From Geoalkalibacter subterraneus (lineage in GTDB: Bacteria; Desulfobacterota; Desulfuromonadia; Desulfuromonadales; Geoalkalibacteraceae): a stretch of 64,000 nt of DNA. Positions 21,375 to 28,991 of the stretch are shown here, piece by piece (the stretch's first letter is position 1; every line of letters begins with the position of its first letter). A program made the position numbers and the translations under genes. The stretch spans positions 2,046,001-2,110,000 of the forward strand of contig NZ_CP010311.1 of assembly GCF_000827125.1 (NCBI RefSeq), given 5' to 3'. Below the pieces are notes generated by a model. The model was not told where the DNA came from and searched no databases. It saw nothing but the letters and a program-made list of their open reading frames with translations.

Positions 21375-22088
21375 TGGATTTCTCCTTGCTGAATCTATCT
21401 GATGTACTGGCGGCACCATTCATAACGCCCGATTTATCACTTGATATATCATCCATGGGGCCGCAAATGTCAAGCGCGACCTTGAAATCCTTACGGAAAT
21501 TCTTGTCCGACTCCGCAATTTGAAATCCCCGTCGGCACATCCCAACGTCACCCGGTAAGTAAGAACCATGAGAGCAGACACGAAAAAATTCAGCCACCGC
21601 CCGACACTTTCTCCATCTCTCCGGTAAGTAAGCGGGGAAGCAATCAAAATTCACAACGAGGAGCGACCAACCATGGACATCAACGACCTGTTTGACTTAA
21701 ATCATGAAGAGTATCAACCAGTTTGCCTTTGATCCCGCCGAGCAGCGGTTGCAGGAAAAAATGCAGGAAACCTGACGAGGTCCGAAGAATGGGGGTAAGA
21801 ATGCGGAGAATTTTGAGGCGAAAGAGAAGCGGGGTATGACGGATTTCCCGAAAAAGGAGTGATCGGGGCGGTAGCGCCGACACCCTGAAAGCGACGCAAG
21901 TCGCTGACAATACGCAGAAAAACAAAACCCTTCCACCAACCGGACGCGGTTAGTGGAAGGGTTTTGTTTTTCTAAATGGTGGGGGGACTTCTATTTCCCG
22001 ATTCCAGTTGTCAGAGGAGTTCCTCGAAATATTTTTCTTCTTATTGCCAAAGCCGGGCAACGCCTCTGTTTAACCATGAGAGGTTTAT
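21375..22088. other. Intergenic region between the hsd operon and the catabolic operon
   Basis: No convincing gene is seen. All open frames are short and lack family motifs; one 23-codon frame from 21704 on the plus strand (MKSINQFAFDPAEQRLQEKM) looks like a peptide fragment but cannot be named. The region must hold the promoter of the hsd operon and contains a strong hairpin (21916-21973). Confidence 0.5.
21916..21973 (-). terminator. Rho-independent terminator, probably of the catabolic operon
   Basis: A 25-bp stem with one mismatch (arms 21916-21940 and 21949-21973) surrounds an 8-nt loop. The arms start and end in A- and T-rich runs, so the hairpin has a U-tract in both directions and can stop transcription from either side. 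It lies about 115 bp past the last gene of the 13-kb minus-strand operon. Confidence 0.8.
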
Positions 22089-22847
22089 CTAACGTTGCGC
22101 CACATTTTCTCCTCTTGCTTCCGGCATGACAGGTTGCTTCTGAAGTCTTTTGTAGTAAAAGCTCTGACCATACAAGACCGCGACGGGATTGTGCCCGGTC
22201 ACCCGGTCTTTGGCGACCAGGGTTGATGCCGGAGCTTCTGAATATTTACTGAACAGCATATCGTGGCCGACGCATAGTCCGACGATCAGGTTCATGTCGG
22301 TGCCGACCTGGTTGAGCATTTTAGCCTGGGCGATGGGGTTACAGGCCGGCTCAAAAGTGCCGGGACGGACCTTATTTTCTTCCGTTAGGCCAAGCTCAAG
22401 CTTGTCGATGCGCCCTGCTTTACAGCAGACAGAGAAAGGTTCCAGCCCTTGAGCATTGAGAATATCGCAGAGGCGGTTGCTTTCCTCAAGCAGTCCGATA
22501 CAAGTGGCGATGCCGATTTTTTTCCAGCCCATCAATTTGATCAGGGCGATGGTATCCTCTACCCGTGTCCAGCGAGCATTAACTGCGTCGCTACCGGGCA
22601 TTGATTGATAACACAGCCCTTCAACCACCGCCGCCACACGGGCCAGGCGTGCATCCTCATCGTTGCCAGTGTAGGCATGAAAGGATTTTTCAATCATTGT
22701 CGCTTCCCTGTCCGACGGGCAATATCCGGGTGCTTTGAGCTTTGCTTCAGGGTCGCTCCAGCAAAAAGTGGTTCCGTTCTTTTCCCAGGCGGCACTGCAG
22801 CGGTTGCAACTCAAGGAAGTCTTTTCCCCATTCTCCCTCAACGACAT
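22089..22847 (-). CDS. DUF1847 family protein (cysteine-rich, putative metal-binding)
   Basis: The protein has 252 residues. It starts with a CxxC pair (LSCNRCSAAW) and further cysteines (TFCWSDP, PGYCPSD), followed by helices and a domain with WKKIGIATCIGLLEESNRLC, EPFSVCCKAGRIDK, PACNPIAQAKMLN and LIVGLCVGHDMLF. The many conserved cysteines fit DUF1847, thought to bind a metal or Fe-S cluster. No biochemical role is established. It is the last gene of the operon, 44 bp after the CoA-transferase beta subunit. Confidence 0.75.
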   Translation of the reverse strand: MSLRENGEKTSLSCNRCSAAWEKNGTTFCWSDPEAKLKAPGYCPSDREATMIEKSFHAYTGNDEDARLARVAAVVEGLCYQSMPGSDAVNARWTRVEDTIALIKLMGWKKIGIATCIGLLEESNRLCDILNAQGLEPFSVCCKAGRIDKLELGLTEENKVRPGTFEPACNPIAQAKMLNQVGTDMNLIVGLCVGHDMLFSKYSEAPASTLVAKDRVTGHNPVAVLYGQSFYYKRLQKQPVMPEARGENVAQR

Positions 22848-22890
22848 GAATCAAACTCCTTTCTCAATCGGTATACAGATTTCTGTAAGG

Positions 22891-23706
22891 CTATTTTGCA
22901 GCCTTTGGAATAAATATTTCATCCGGATCGAGGACGTCGTGGATCAACTGCAGTTCCTCGTAAGTCGGCACAGCGGTCTCCCCTTGCACCCTGGAGGTGT
23001 CCAACTCGAACTGACACTGCTCCTGGATTTTTTCGGGAGTGGTTCCGGGGTGAAAGGTGTCGAGATACATGTGCCCATCTTCCTCGTCAAACCGAAAAAC
23101 TCCGAGGGTGCTGATGATGGCCGAAGGGCCACCACGGTAGGCCGCACCGTAAAGTTCACGCCGATGGACCGTTTCACCTCCCGGCCACTGCTTCACCTGC
23201 CATCCGGGACTGGTGATGTAACTGACCTTTTCGACGAAACGGCGCCTTTCGTGAACCATGACAAAGACCGTGCGTTTGGCAAAGGAATTGATGTCCGGGT
23301 TTCCGCCGCTGCCCGTCAGGCGCAGTTCAGGGGATAGATAATCACCAATGCAGGTAGTATTGACGTTGCCATACTGGTCGACCTCGGCGCCGCCGAGAAA
23401 ACCCAGGTCAACATAGCCGCGCTGGGCGATACTGAAGGCATCATAGAGTCCCGAAGCCTTGGAAGCACCCATTTCACATCGGGCGTCCCCAACAGAGGTA
23501 GGGATTTCAGGGGGGCGGCCGTCCAGAGTACCCGCCTCGAAAATTAGTTTCAGATTGGGAGCATGGGTCTTCTGAGCGAGCATGATGGCCACCATGGGCA
23601 GACCGGTGCCTGCAAACACGACCTCATTATCCTGCACTTCGCGGGCCGCAGCACAACACAGCAGATCGGCCAGCCCATACTCGTCGGGGGATGCAAAGCG
23701 ACTCAT
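22891..23706 (-). CDS. CoA-transferase beta subunit, glutaconate CoA-transferase (GctB/IpdB) family
   Basis: The 271 residues have family I CoA-transferase features: VFAGTGLPMVAIMLAQ, the probable catalytic glutamate in LIFEAGTLDGRPPE (residue 57, close to Glu54 of GctB), and GYVDLGFLGGAEVDQYGNVN with the conserved SGGNPDIN segment. It lies 2 bp from the alpha subunit gene. GctAB transfers CoA to dicarboxylates such as glutaconate; related IpdAB enzymes instead hydrolyse ring-cleavage thioesters. Which reaction applies here cannot be decided from sequence. The start is the ATG at 23706. Confidence 0.82.
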   Translation of the reverse strand: MSRFASPDEYGLADLLCCAAAREVQDNEVVFAGTGLPMVAIMLAQKTHAPNLKLIFEAGTLDGRPPEIPTSVGDARCEMGASKASGLYDAFSIAQRGYVDLGFLGGAEVDQYGNVNTTCIGDYLSPELRLTGSGGNPDINSFAKRTVFVMVHERRRFVEKVSYITSPGWQVKQWPGGETVHRRELYGAAYRGGPSAIISTLGVFRFDEEDGHMYLDTFHPGTTPEKIQEQCQFELDTSRVQGETAVPTYEELQLIHDVLDPDEIFIPKAAK

Positions 23707-23707
23707 A

Positions 23708-24676
23708 TCATTTCCCTCCCTTTCTTTCGCGCGGGCAGTAATTCATGGCGGAATTGGCGCGAAGCTTCAACATGCGAGGCCATCCCAGTTTTTCCAGATA
23801 ACTGGTCTGTTCTTGGCCGTGAATCCATTCTTTGGCGAAGGCGTCAAAGCCTTCCTGAGTGCGGGTCTCGCTGTAGAATTTTTTGAGGAAAGGCCCGTCC
23901 ACATCGTAGCGCCCGAACATCCCCGTGGGATGAGCGCCGTAGGGACACTCAACGATGTAATCGACCTCAAAGCTCGGGATGGTGTTCTGATCCGCGTTGC
24001 GGCGCAGAAATTCCTCCGGGACGATCTCTTCGGCGACAGCAATGGTGATATCTGCCGCCCGGGCGGCCTCCGGATCGGAGTAATACTGGCCATTGACGCG
24101 CACGGTGCCTTCCTCGCCCACCTGCTGAACGCAGAGAAGAGCCACATCCACCTTCACCGCGGGCACCATGACCTGCTGGCCGGCGTCGAAGAAGGGATCC
24201 TCCGTGAAGATATACTTGCTCTTGGCAATCCGCTGGCCGTCGCGCAGCCCCGCTTTGCCGAGCATGTCGTACTCTGGGTTGTGGATGTCGGTGCCCAGTG
24301 AGGTCTGGGTGACGGCATAGGGCGCTCCGGCGGCAGCGGCGGCAAAGCGGAACATCATCTCGGCATGGCTGTAGTCCTCGACGAGGATCTTCTTCTCCGC
24401 CACCTTGCGCGAGAGGTTTGCACCGTACTTGCCGTAGAGCTCATGCCCGACCCAGCAGGACTCCCAGATATCCACACAACCAGCCCCCACCAGAAACTCC
24501 GTATGCGGGCCACCGTTGACTTCGATCAGATGAAGCCCCTTTCTCTGCTGCCGGATAAGTTCATAAACGACTCCAAAGGGGCGCCGCCAGATGGTGAAGC
24601 CGGAGAAAGTCAGGCTCGATCCATCTTTAATCATCTCGGCAGCCTGCTGTACCGATATGCGTTTGTCCTTTTCCAT
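23708..24676 (-). CDS. CoA-transferase alpha subunit, glutaconate CoA-transferase (GctA/IpdA) family
   Basis: A 322-residue partner of the following gene. It shows ISVQQAAEMIKDGSSLTFSG at the N-terminus, LIEVNGGPHTEFLVGAG, and VDVALLCVQQVGEEGTVRVNG typical of GctA-like subunits. Together they would form a heterotetramer or larger complex in the cytoplasm. It follows the second acyl-CoA dehydrogenase by 21 bp, so the pair may activate or release the acyl group that this dehydrogenase handles. Confidence 0.82.
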   Translation of the reverse strand: MEKDKRISVQQAAEMIKDGSSLTFSGFTIWRRPFGVVYELIRQQRKGLHLIEVNGGPHTEFLVGAGCVDIWESCWVGHELYGKYGANLSRKVAEKKILVEDYSHAEMMFRFAAAAAGAPYAVTQTSLGTDIHNPEYDMLGKAGLRDGQRIAKSKYIFTEDPFFDAGQQVMVPAVKVDVALLCVQQVGEEGTVRVNGQYYSDPEAARAADITIAVAEEIVPEEFLRRNADQNTIPSFEVDYIVECPYGAHPTGMFGRYDVDGPFLKKFYSETRTQEGFDAFAKEWIHGQEQTSYLEKLGWPRMLKLRANSAMNYCPRERKGGK

Positions 24677-24697
24677 TGCTCCCTCGCTTTCTTGAGT

Positions 24698-25858
24698 TTA
24701 GGCCACAAGTCCTTTGAGGATTTCTCGTGAAATGATCAGGCGCTGGATTTCACTCGTGCCTTCATAGATCGAGGTTATCCGCACGTCCCGGGTAAATCTC
24801 TCGATGGGGAAGTCTTTGGTGTAACCGTAGCCGCCAAGGATCTGCATGGCCTTGTAGCAGGCCTTGTTCGCAGCCTCAGTTGCAAAGAGTTTTGCCATGG
24901 AGGCCTCCTTGGCAAAGGATTTTCCGACCTCCTTGCGGTAGGCCGCATTCATCAGCAGCAACCTTGCAGCTTCAAGTTCGGTGAAGGCGTCGGCAATCAT
25001 CCATTGAATAGCCTGAAATTGGCTGATCTTCTGCCCGAACTGACTGCGCTCCGTGGCATAGCGTGTCGCATAGTCCATGGCCGCCAGCCCGATACCGAGC
25101 CCGAGCGAACCGATCCCGATACGCCCCCCCGCCAGTTCGGCAACGGCAATCCGGAACCCGTCGTTCTCTTTGCCCAGCATGGCGGAGGCTGGGACCTTAC
25201 AGTCCTGAAAGATCAGCTCGTTGGTGGCTGAAGCGTTCTGCCCCATTTTTTCCTCTTCTTTACCAATGATCAGGCCGGGAGTGTCCGCTTCAACCAGAAA
25301 ACAACTGATCCCCTTGCCTCTGGGTGCATCCTTGTCGGTGACGGCCCAGACCACGAACACTCCCGCGTAAGGAGCGCTGGTGATGAAAATTTTCGACCCG
25401 TTGAGAACATAGCTGTCACCGTCCCTGACAGCTTGGGTAGCCATCCCCGAGGGATCGGATCCGGCGCAGGTCTCCGTCAGGCCAAAGGCGGCCGCGGCAT
25501 ATTCCCCCGAACAGATTCTGGGAATATAGGTGCTTTTCTGCTCCTGCGACCCGGTGGCCTGTATGACCTCGCAGACCATGTTATTCACCGAAACGGTGAC
25601 CGCGGTGGAGGCGCAGGCGCGCGCGAGTTCGGTCATGGCAAGGCTGAAGGCGACAACCCCGGCCTCCGACCCTCCATATTCCTCGTGGACGTTCAATCCC
25701 ATGAAGCCGAGCTCCGCGAGTTTTTTCAGGTTGCCCAGAAGGAGCTCACGGTCTTTTTCACGATCGAGCTTTTCGGCGACCGGTTCAAGCTCGGTTCTGG
25801 CAAAATCTCTTGCTGTGTCCTGGATGATTTTCTGTTCTTCAGAAAGTTCCATTTTCAT
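24698..25858 (-). CDS. Acyl-CoA dehydrogenase (second copy)
   Basis: A flavoenzyme of 386 residues that oxidises an acyl-CoA to the enoyl-CoA and passes electrons to Etf. It has the FAD/substrate motifs AAFGLTETCAGSDPSGMATQ (first signature) and GGYGYTKDFPIERFTRD, and the catalytic glutamate in SIYEGTSEIQR. It lies between the Fe-S protein and gctA. It differs clearly from the first dehydrogenase (31065-32204) and so may act on another chain, for example a branched or dicarboxylic acyl-CoA (inference). Confidence 0.9.
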   Translation of the reverse strand: MKMELSEEQKIIQDTARDFARTELEPVAEKLDREKDRELLLGNLKKLAELGFMGLNVHEEYGGSEAGVVAFSLAMTELARACASTAVTVSVNNMVCEVIQATGSQEQKSTYIPRICSGEYAAAAFGLTETCAGSDPSGMATQAVRDGDSYVLNGSKIFITSAPYAGVFVVWAVTDKDAPRGKGISCFLVEADTPGLIIGKEEEKMGQNASATNELIFQDCKVPASAMLGKENDGFRIAVAELAGGRIGIGSLGLGIGLAAMDYATRYATERSQFGQKISQFQAIQWMIADAFTELEAARLLLMNAAYRKEVGKSFAKEASMAKLFATEAANKACYKAMQILGGYGYTKDFPIERFTRDVRITSIYEGTSEIQRLIISREILKGLVA

Positions 25859-25973
25859 TGTCTTCCCCCGCCGATCATGGTTTGAATGCGATCATCAAAA
25901 ATCGGGACTTCCGTTTTTATGTCCACACCCTTTTGTGAATGCCAGGCTGAACGGCCGTCGCGTGTACTTGTTC

Positions 25974-26702
25974 TTATCCTGGAGTGGACGATGCCGGCTT
26001 TTTGAGTTTCCTGCCCCAGGGACAGACTTTGATGCAGATGCCGCAGATAGGCTTTCCGATGTTTTCCATCGTGGCGAACTCGGTCACCAGTTTGGTCGCG
26101 CATTTCTGGAAATCCAGCGCTTCTTCACGAGACGCATAGTGAAAATCGGTGGACACGTTGCGGATCGCGCCGGCAACACAGGCATCTGTGCAGCAGGTGC
26201 AGGAGCCGCATCGATTCTCCAGCGGCTGGTCGGCTTCAAGCGGCATGTCGGTCAGCACGGTGACAAAACGAACCCGCGGTCCATACTCCGGCGTCACGAT
26301 GAGCAGGCTCTTGCCCTGCCACCCCAATCCAGCCGCATTGGCTACCGCCTTGGCCGAAAGGTGGGAACGAAACTCCTTCATGTCGAGAGGCTGAGAGGCC
26401 GGGATGGGAAGAGCGTTAAATCCCGCTTGCTCGATATGAGAGCAGATCCGCAGCGCGAGCTGATCCAGAAAAGCGTTGGCGGCCAGGTAAGTCTGGGCAT
26501 AAAGCGGTGTCGGGCGCCCCGGGAGCTGCTCAAAGACGGCGTTGGGAATCTTAACCCCCAGAGACAAGGCATACCTGAACGGCTCAAGCAAATCGGAAGG
26601 CTCGCATTCGATCTCCCTGAGAAGATCCAGATCAGCGACTCCGACCAGATCGGCGCCAAGCTCCCGAGCACGTGTTTTGAGCTGTGCGGTGGATTCATCC
26701 AT
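25974..26702 (-). CDS. Double [4Fe-4S] protein related to epoxyqueuosine reductase (QueG-like)
   Basis: The protein of 242 residues begins DESTAQLKTRARELGADLVG and has AVANAAGLGWQGKSLLIVTP, as in QueG and related B12-dependent reductases. It then has a ferredoxin segment CGSCTCCTDACVAGAI and a second set, FQKC ... CGICIKVCPWG, for two 4Fe-4S clusters. It is shorter than QueG and lacks the HEAT-like tail, so tRNA modification is doubtful. The place in an acyl-CoA oxidation operon beside cobO suggests electron transfer or cobalamin-linked chemistry. GGAGG precedes the ATG. Confidence 0.65.
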   Translation of the reverse strand: MDESTAQLKTRARELGADLVGVADLDLLREIECEPSDLLEPFRYALSLGVKIPNAVFEQLPGRPTPLYAQTYLAANAFLDQLALRICSHIEQAGFNALPIPASQPLDMKEFRSHLSAKAVANAAGLGWQGKSLLIVTPEYGPRVRFVTVLTDMPLEADQPLENRCGSCTCCTDACVAGAIRNVSTDFHYASREEALDFQKCATKLVTEFATMENIGKPICGICIKVCPWGRKLKKPASSTPG

Positions 26703-26733
26703 ATCATCCTCCTACTCCGGGGCTGTCGATTTT

Positions 26734-27258
26734 CTACTTCTCGATCCCGATGCGGGCGTCCACGCCCTGCTGGTAGTAGTGTTTGACTTCGCGCATCTCC
26801 GTGACCAGGTCCGCAGCTTCGATCACCCGGCTGTCTGCGCTTCTCCCCGTCAGGACCAGCTCGACATGGGGCGGCTTCGATGCGATCACCTCCAGAAGAT
26901 CCTCGACGGAGAGAAGGCCGAACCAGACCGCGCCGTTGATCTCATCGAGAATCACCAGATCGTAACTGCCGCCGTTCATGGCCTGCCGAGCAAACTCAAG
27001 CGCCTCTTGTGCGATACGGATATCCTCATCCTCGAGCTTGTCCCTGAAGATCCAGCCGTCGCGCCCTGTCTGGTGAATGGTCAGAAGTGGCTCAAGCTGC
27101 CGCGCCGCCAGATGTTCTCCGTAGGCGCCGCCCCCCTTGATGAACTGAACCACGCAGACCTTAAAGCCGCGCCCCACGGCTCGCAGCGCCAGACCCAGGG
27201 CGGCGGTCGTCTTTCCTTTGCCATCGCCGGTGTAAACCTGCACCATTCCCTGTTCCAT
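26734..27258 (-). CDS. cobO: Cob(I)alamin adenosyltransferase (CobO/BtuR type)
   Basis: This 174-residue enzyme transfers the adenosyl group of ATP to cobalamin, giving coenzyme B12. It has the P-loop GDGKGKTTAALGLALRA at the N-terminus, VCVVQFIKGGGAYGE, and the DEINGAVWFGLL segment of the family. Coenzyme B12 is needed by IcmF, encoded 10 kb upstream in the same island, which explains its presence among beta-oxidation genes. It follows etfA by 13 bp. Confidence 0.9.
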   Translation of the reverse strand: MEQGMVQVYTGDGKGKTTAALGLALRAVGRGFKVCVVQFIKGGGAYGEHLAARQLEPLLTIHQTGRDGWIFRDKLEDEDIRIAQEALEFARQAMNGGSYDLVILDEINGAVWFGLLSVEDLLEVIASKPPHVELVLTGRSADSRVIEAADLVTEMREVKHYYQQGVDARIGIEK

Positions 27259-27271
27259 CCCTGCCGCTCCC

Positions 27272-28186
27272 TTACTTCTGAAGAGCTTCTGTCAGTGCCG
27301 GAACGAACTGCATGACATCGGCGACGACCAGAACGTCTGCGACCTCGCCGATCGGGGCGTCCTTGTCCTTGTTGATCGCCACCACGAAATCGGATTTTTT
27401 CATACCGGCCAGATGCTGGATCGCTCCGGAAACGCCACAGGCCACGTACAGCTTCGGCGCCACCGTCTGCCCAGTGGTGCCGACCTGGCGGCTGTGGTCC
27501 ACCCAACCGGCATCAACCACCGGGCGGCTTGCACCCAGCTCCCCTCCCATCACCTTGGCTAGTTCGGCAATCACGGGTATGTTATCTTTTTTCCCGATGC
27601 CGCGCCCGGCGCTCACGATCACCTCGGCCCGAGCCAGATCGACTTCTTTCTTCTCAGCAGGTTCATAACCTTTGAAAACCACCCCTTGAGTGTCAGCCGA
27701 AATGTCGATCCGCTCCACGGCGGGAGCCCCCTGGGGAGTTGCCGCGGCAAAAGCGCCAGCCTGCACGGTCAGAACCGCCTGGCTGGTGGATGGAGTCACG
27801 GCGCGTCTCATCTTGGCGTTGCAGCACCCCGCTTCGAAGCCGTCCTCGACAATGCCCACGATTTCCGTGACCTGCCCGATCTTGAGAGCGGCGGCAAGGC
27901 GTGGGGCCAGGTCCCAGCCATAGGATGAGTGAGAAAGGATAATATAATCAGGCTTCTCCTTCTCGATGGCCGCCAGCACCACCTGTTTATGAACGGCGGG
28001 ATTGTACTCCCCGCAACCAGCCGCCTCGGCCAGGTAAACCGTCCCGTCCATCTGCGGCACTGACTCCTCATCACCGATCAGGATGGCAGCTTTTTCCGCT
28101 CCCAACTGATCGGCAAAAGTCATCAGTTCATACGTTGTTTCGAGGAGTTGACCCTCACGATATTCACACACCAGCAACGCTTTCAT
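27272..28186 (-). CDS. etfA: Electron transfer flavoprotein alpha subunit
   Basis: EtfA carries FAD and accepts electrons from acyl-CoA dehydrogenases. The 304 residues end in the FAD domain with AGRGIGKKDNIPVIAELAKV, GASRPVVDAGWVDHSRQVG, QTVAPKLYVACGVSGAIQH and VAINKDKDAPI. It lies 25 bp after etfB. The partner enzyme is the Fe-S oxidoreductase encoded just upstream of etfB. Confidence 0.95.
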   Translation of the reverse strand: MKALLVCEYREGQLLETTYELMTFADQLGAEKAAILIGDEESVPQMDGTVYLAEAAGCGEYNPAVHKQVVLAAIEKEKPDYIILSHSSYGWDLAPRLAAALKIGQVTEIVGIVEDGFEAGCCNAKMRRAVTPSTSQAVLTVQAGAFAAATPQGAPAVERIDISADTQGVVFKGYEPAEKKEVDLARAEVIVSAGRGIGKKDNIPVIAELAKVMGGELGASRPVVDAGWVDHSRQVGTTGQTVAPKLYVACGVSGAIQHLAGMKKSDFVVAINKDKDAPIGEVADVLVVADVMQFVPALTEALQK

Positions 28187-28211
28187 AAAAAGCCTCCGTC
28201 AGGTTCTGATG

Positions 28212-28988
28212 TTACCTCAGCACGGCTGTTTTCTCTTTGAGCACACCAACAAGCTTCTCGACCATCCCGCTGAGATCGCCTTCCAGGACCATGCCGCCTG
28301 CCTTGCGCTCCGGCGCGTAAAACTTTGTCGCCGGAGCCAAAGCCCCTTCGGAGAGCAATTCATCAGCCGCAATCGTCTCAATCGGCTTTCGCTTCGCCTT
28401 CATGATGTTGGGCAGCGTTGGATAGCGCGGAGTGTTGAGTCCCAACTGGCAGGTCACAAGAGCCGGAAGCTGCAATTCCACCAGTCCCTTGACGCCGCCC
28501 TCCAGCTCGCGTTTACCCTGAATCAATCCATCGGCATAATTGAAATCCACCAGGGTTGTGGCGCTGGCGATTCTCAGCATTTCAGCGACGAGCACTCCGA
28601 CCTGCGCTGAACCGCGATCCTGAGACTGCATTCCGGTGAAAATCAGGTCAAATCCCTTGTCCCCCGCGTACCGCGAGATCATCGACGCGATCTGCCAGGG
28701 ATCCTTGAGATGGGCGGCGTTGTCCTGAATATGCACGGCCCTGTCACCCCCCATGGCGAGGGCTTTCTTCAAGGCTTCCACCACACGGTCCGGTCCGATG
28801 GAGAGAACGGTCAACTCAGGCTCTTTGCCGAGCTGTTCCTTGAGCTGGACCGCCTGCTCGACGGCGTACTCGTCGTATTCGTTCATGCGCCAGGCCAGAT
28901 CGCTCTCGTCAAACCAGAGTCCGTCGGCAGCAGGCCTGAAGCGCGACTCCATATCGGGAACCTGCTTGATGCACACAAGTAGCTTCAT
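28212..28988 (-). CDS. etfB: Electron transfer flavoprotein beta subunit
   Basis: The 258-residue subunit holds AMP in the EtfAB heterodimer. It starts MKLLVCIKQVPDMESRF and has YDEYAVEQAVQLKEQLG, the motif GMQSQDRGSAQVGVLVAEML, and the recognition loop ALVTCQLGLNTPRYPTLPN that contacts dehydrogenases. It follows the Fe-S oxidoreductase gene by 3 bp, so the three are surely cotranslated. Confidence 0.95.
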   Translation of the reverse strand: MKLLVCIKQVPDMESRFRPAADGLWFDESDLAWRMNEYDEYAVEQAVQLKEQLGKEPELTVLSIGPDRVVEALKKALAMGGDRAVHIQDNAAHLKDPWQIASMISRYAGDKGFDLIFTGMQSQDRGSAQVGVLVAEMLRIASATTLVDFNYADGLIQGKRELEGGVKGLVELQLPALVTCQLGLNTPRYPTLPNIMKAKRKPIETIAADELLSEGALAPATKFYAPERKAGGMVLEGDLSGMVEKLVGVLKEKTAVLR

Positions 28989-28991
28989 GGG

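Noticed and set aside
21680-21939. Overlapping short minus-strand frames
   Set aside because: No motif, no ribosome binding site, and they run into the terminator hairpin.
25974-26702. Assignment of the double-cluster Fe-S protein as QueG itself
   Set aside because: It is too short and lacks the C-terminal HEAT-like region, and its context is acyl-CoA oxidation rather than tRNA modification.
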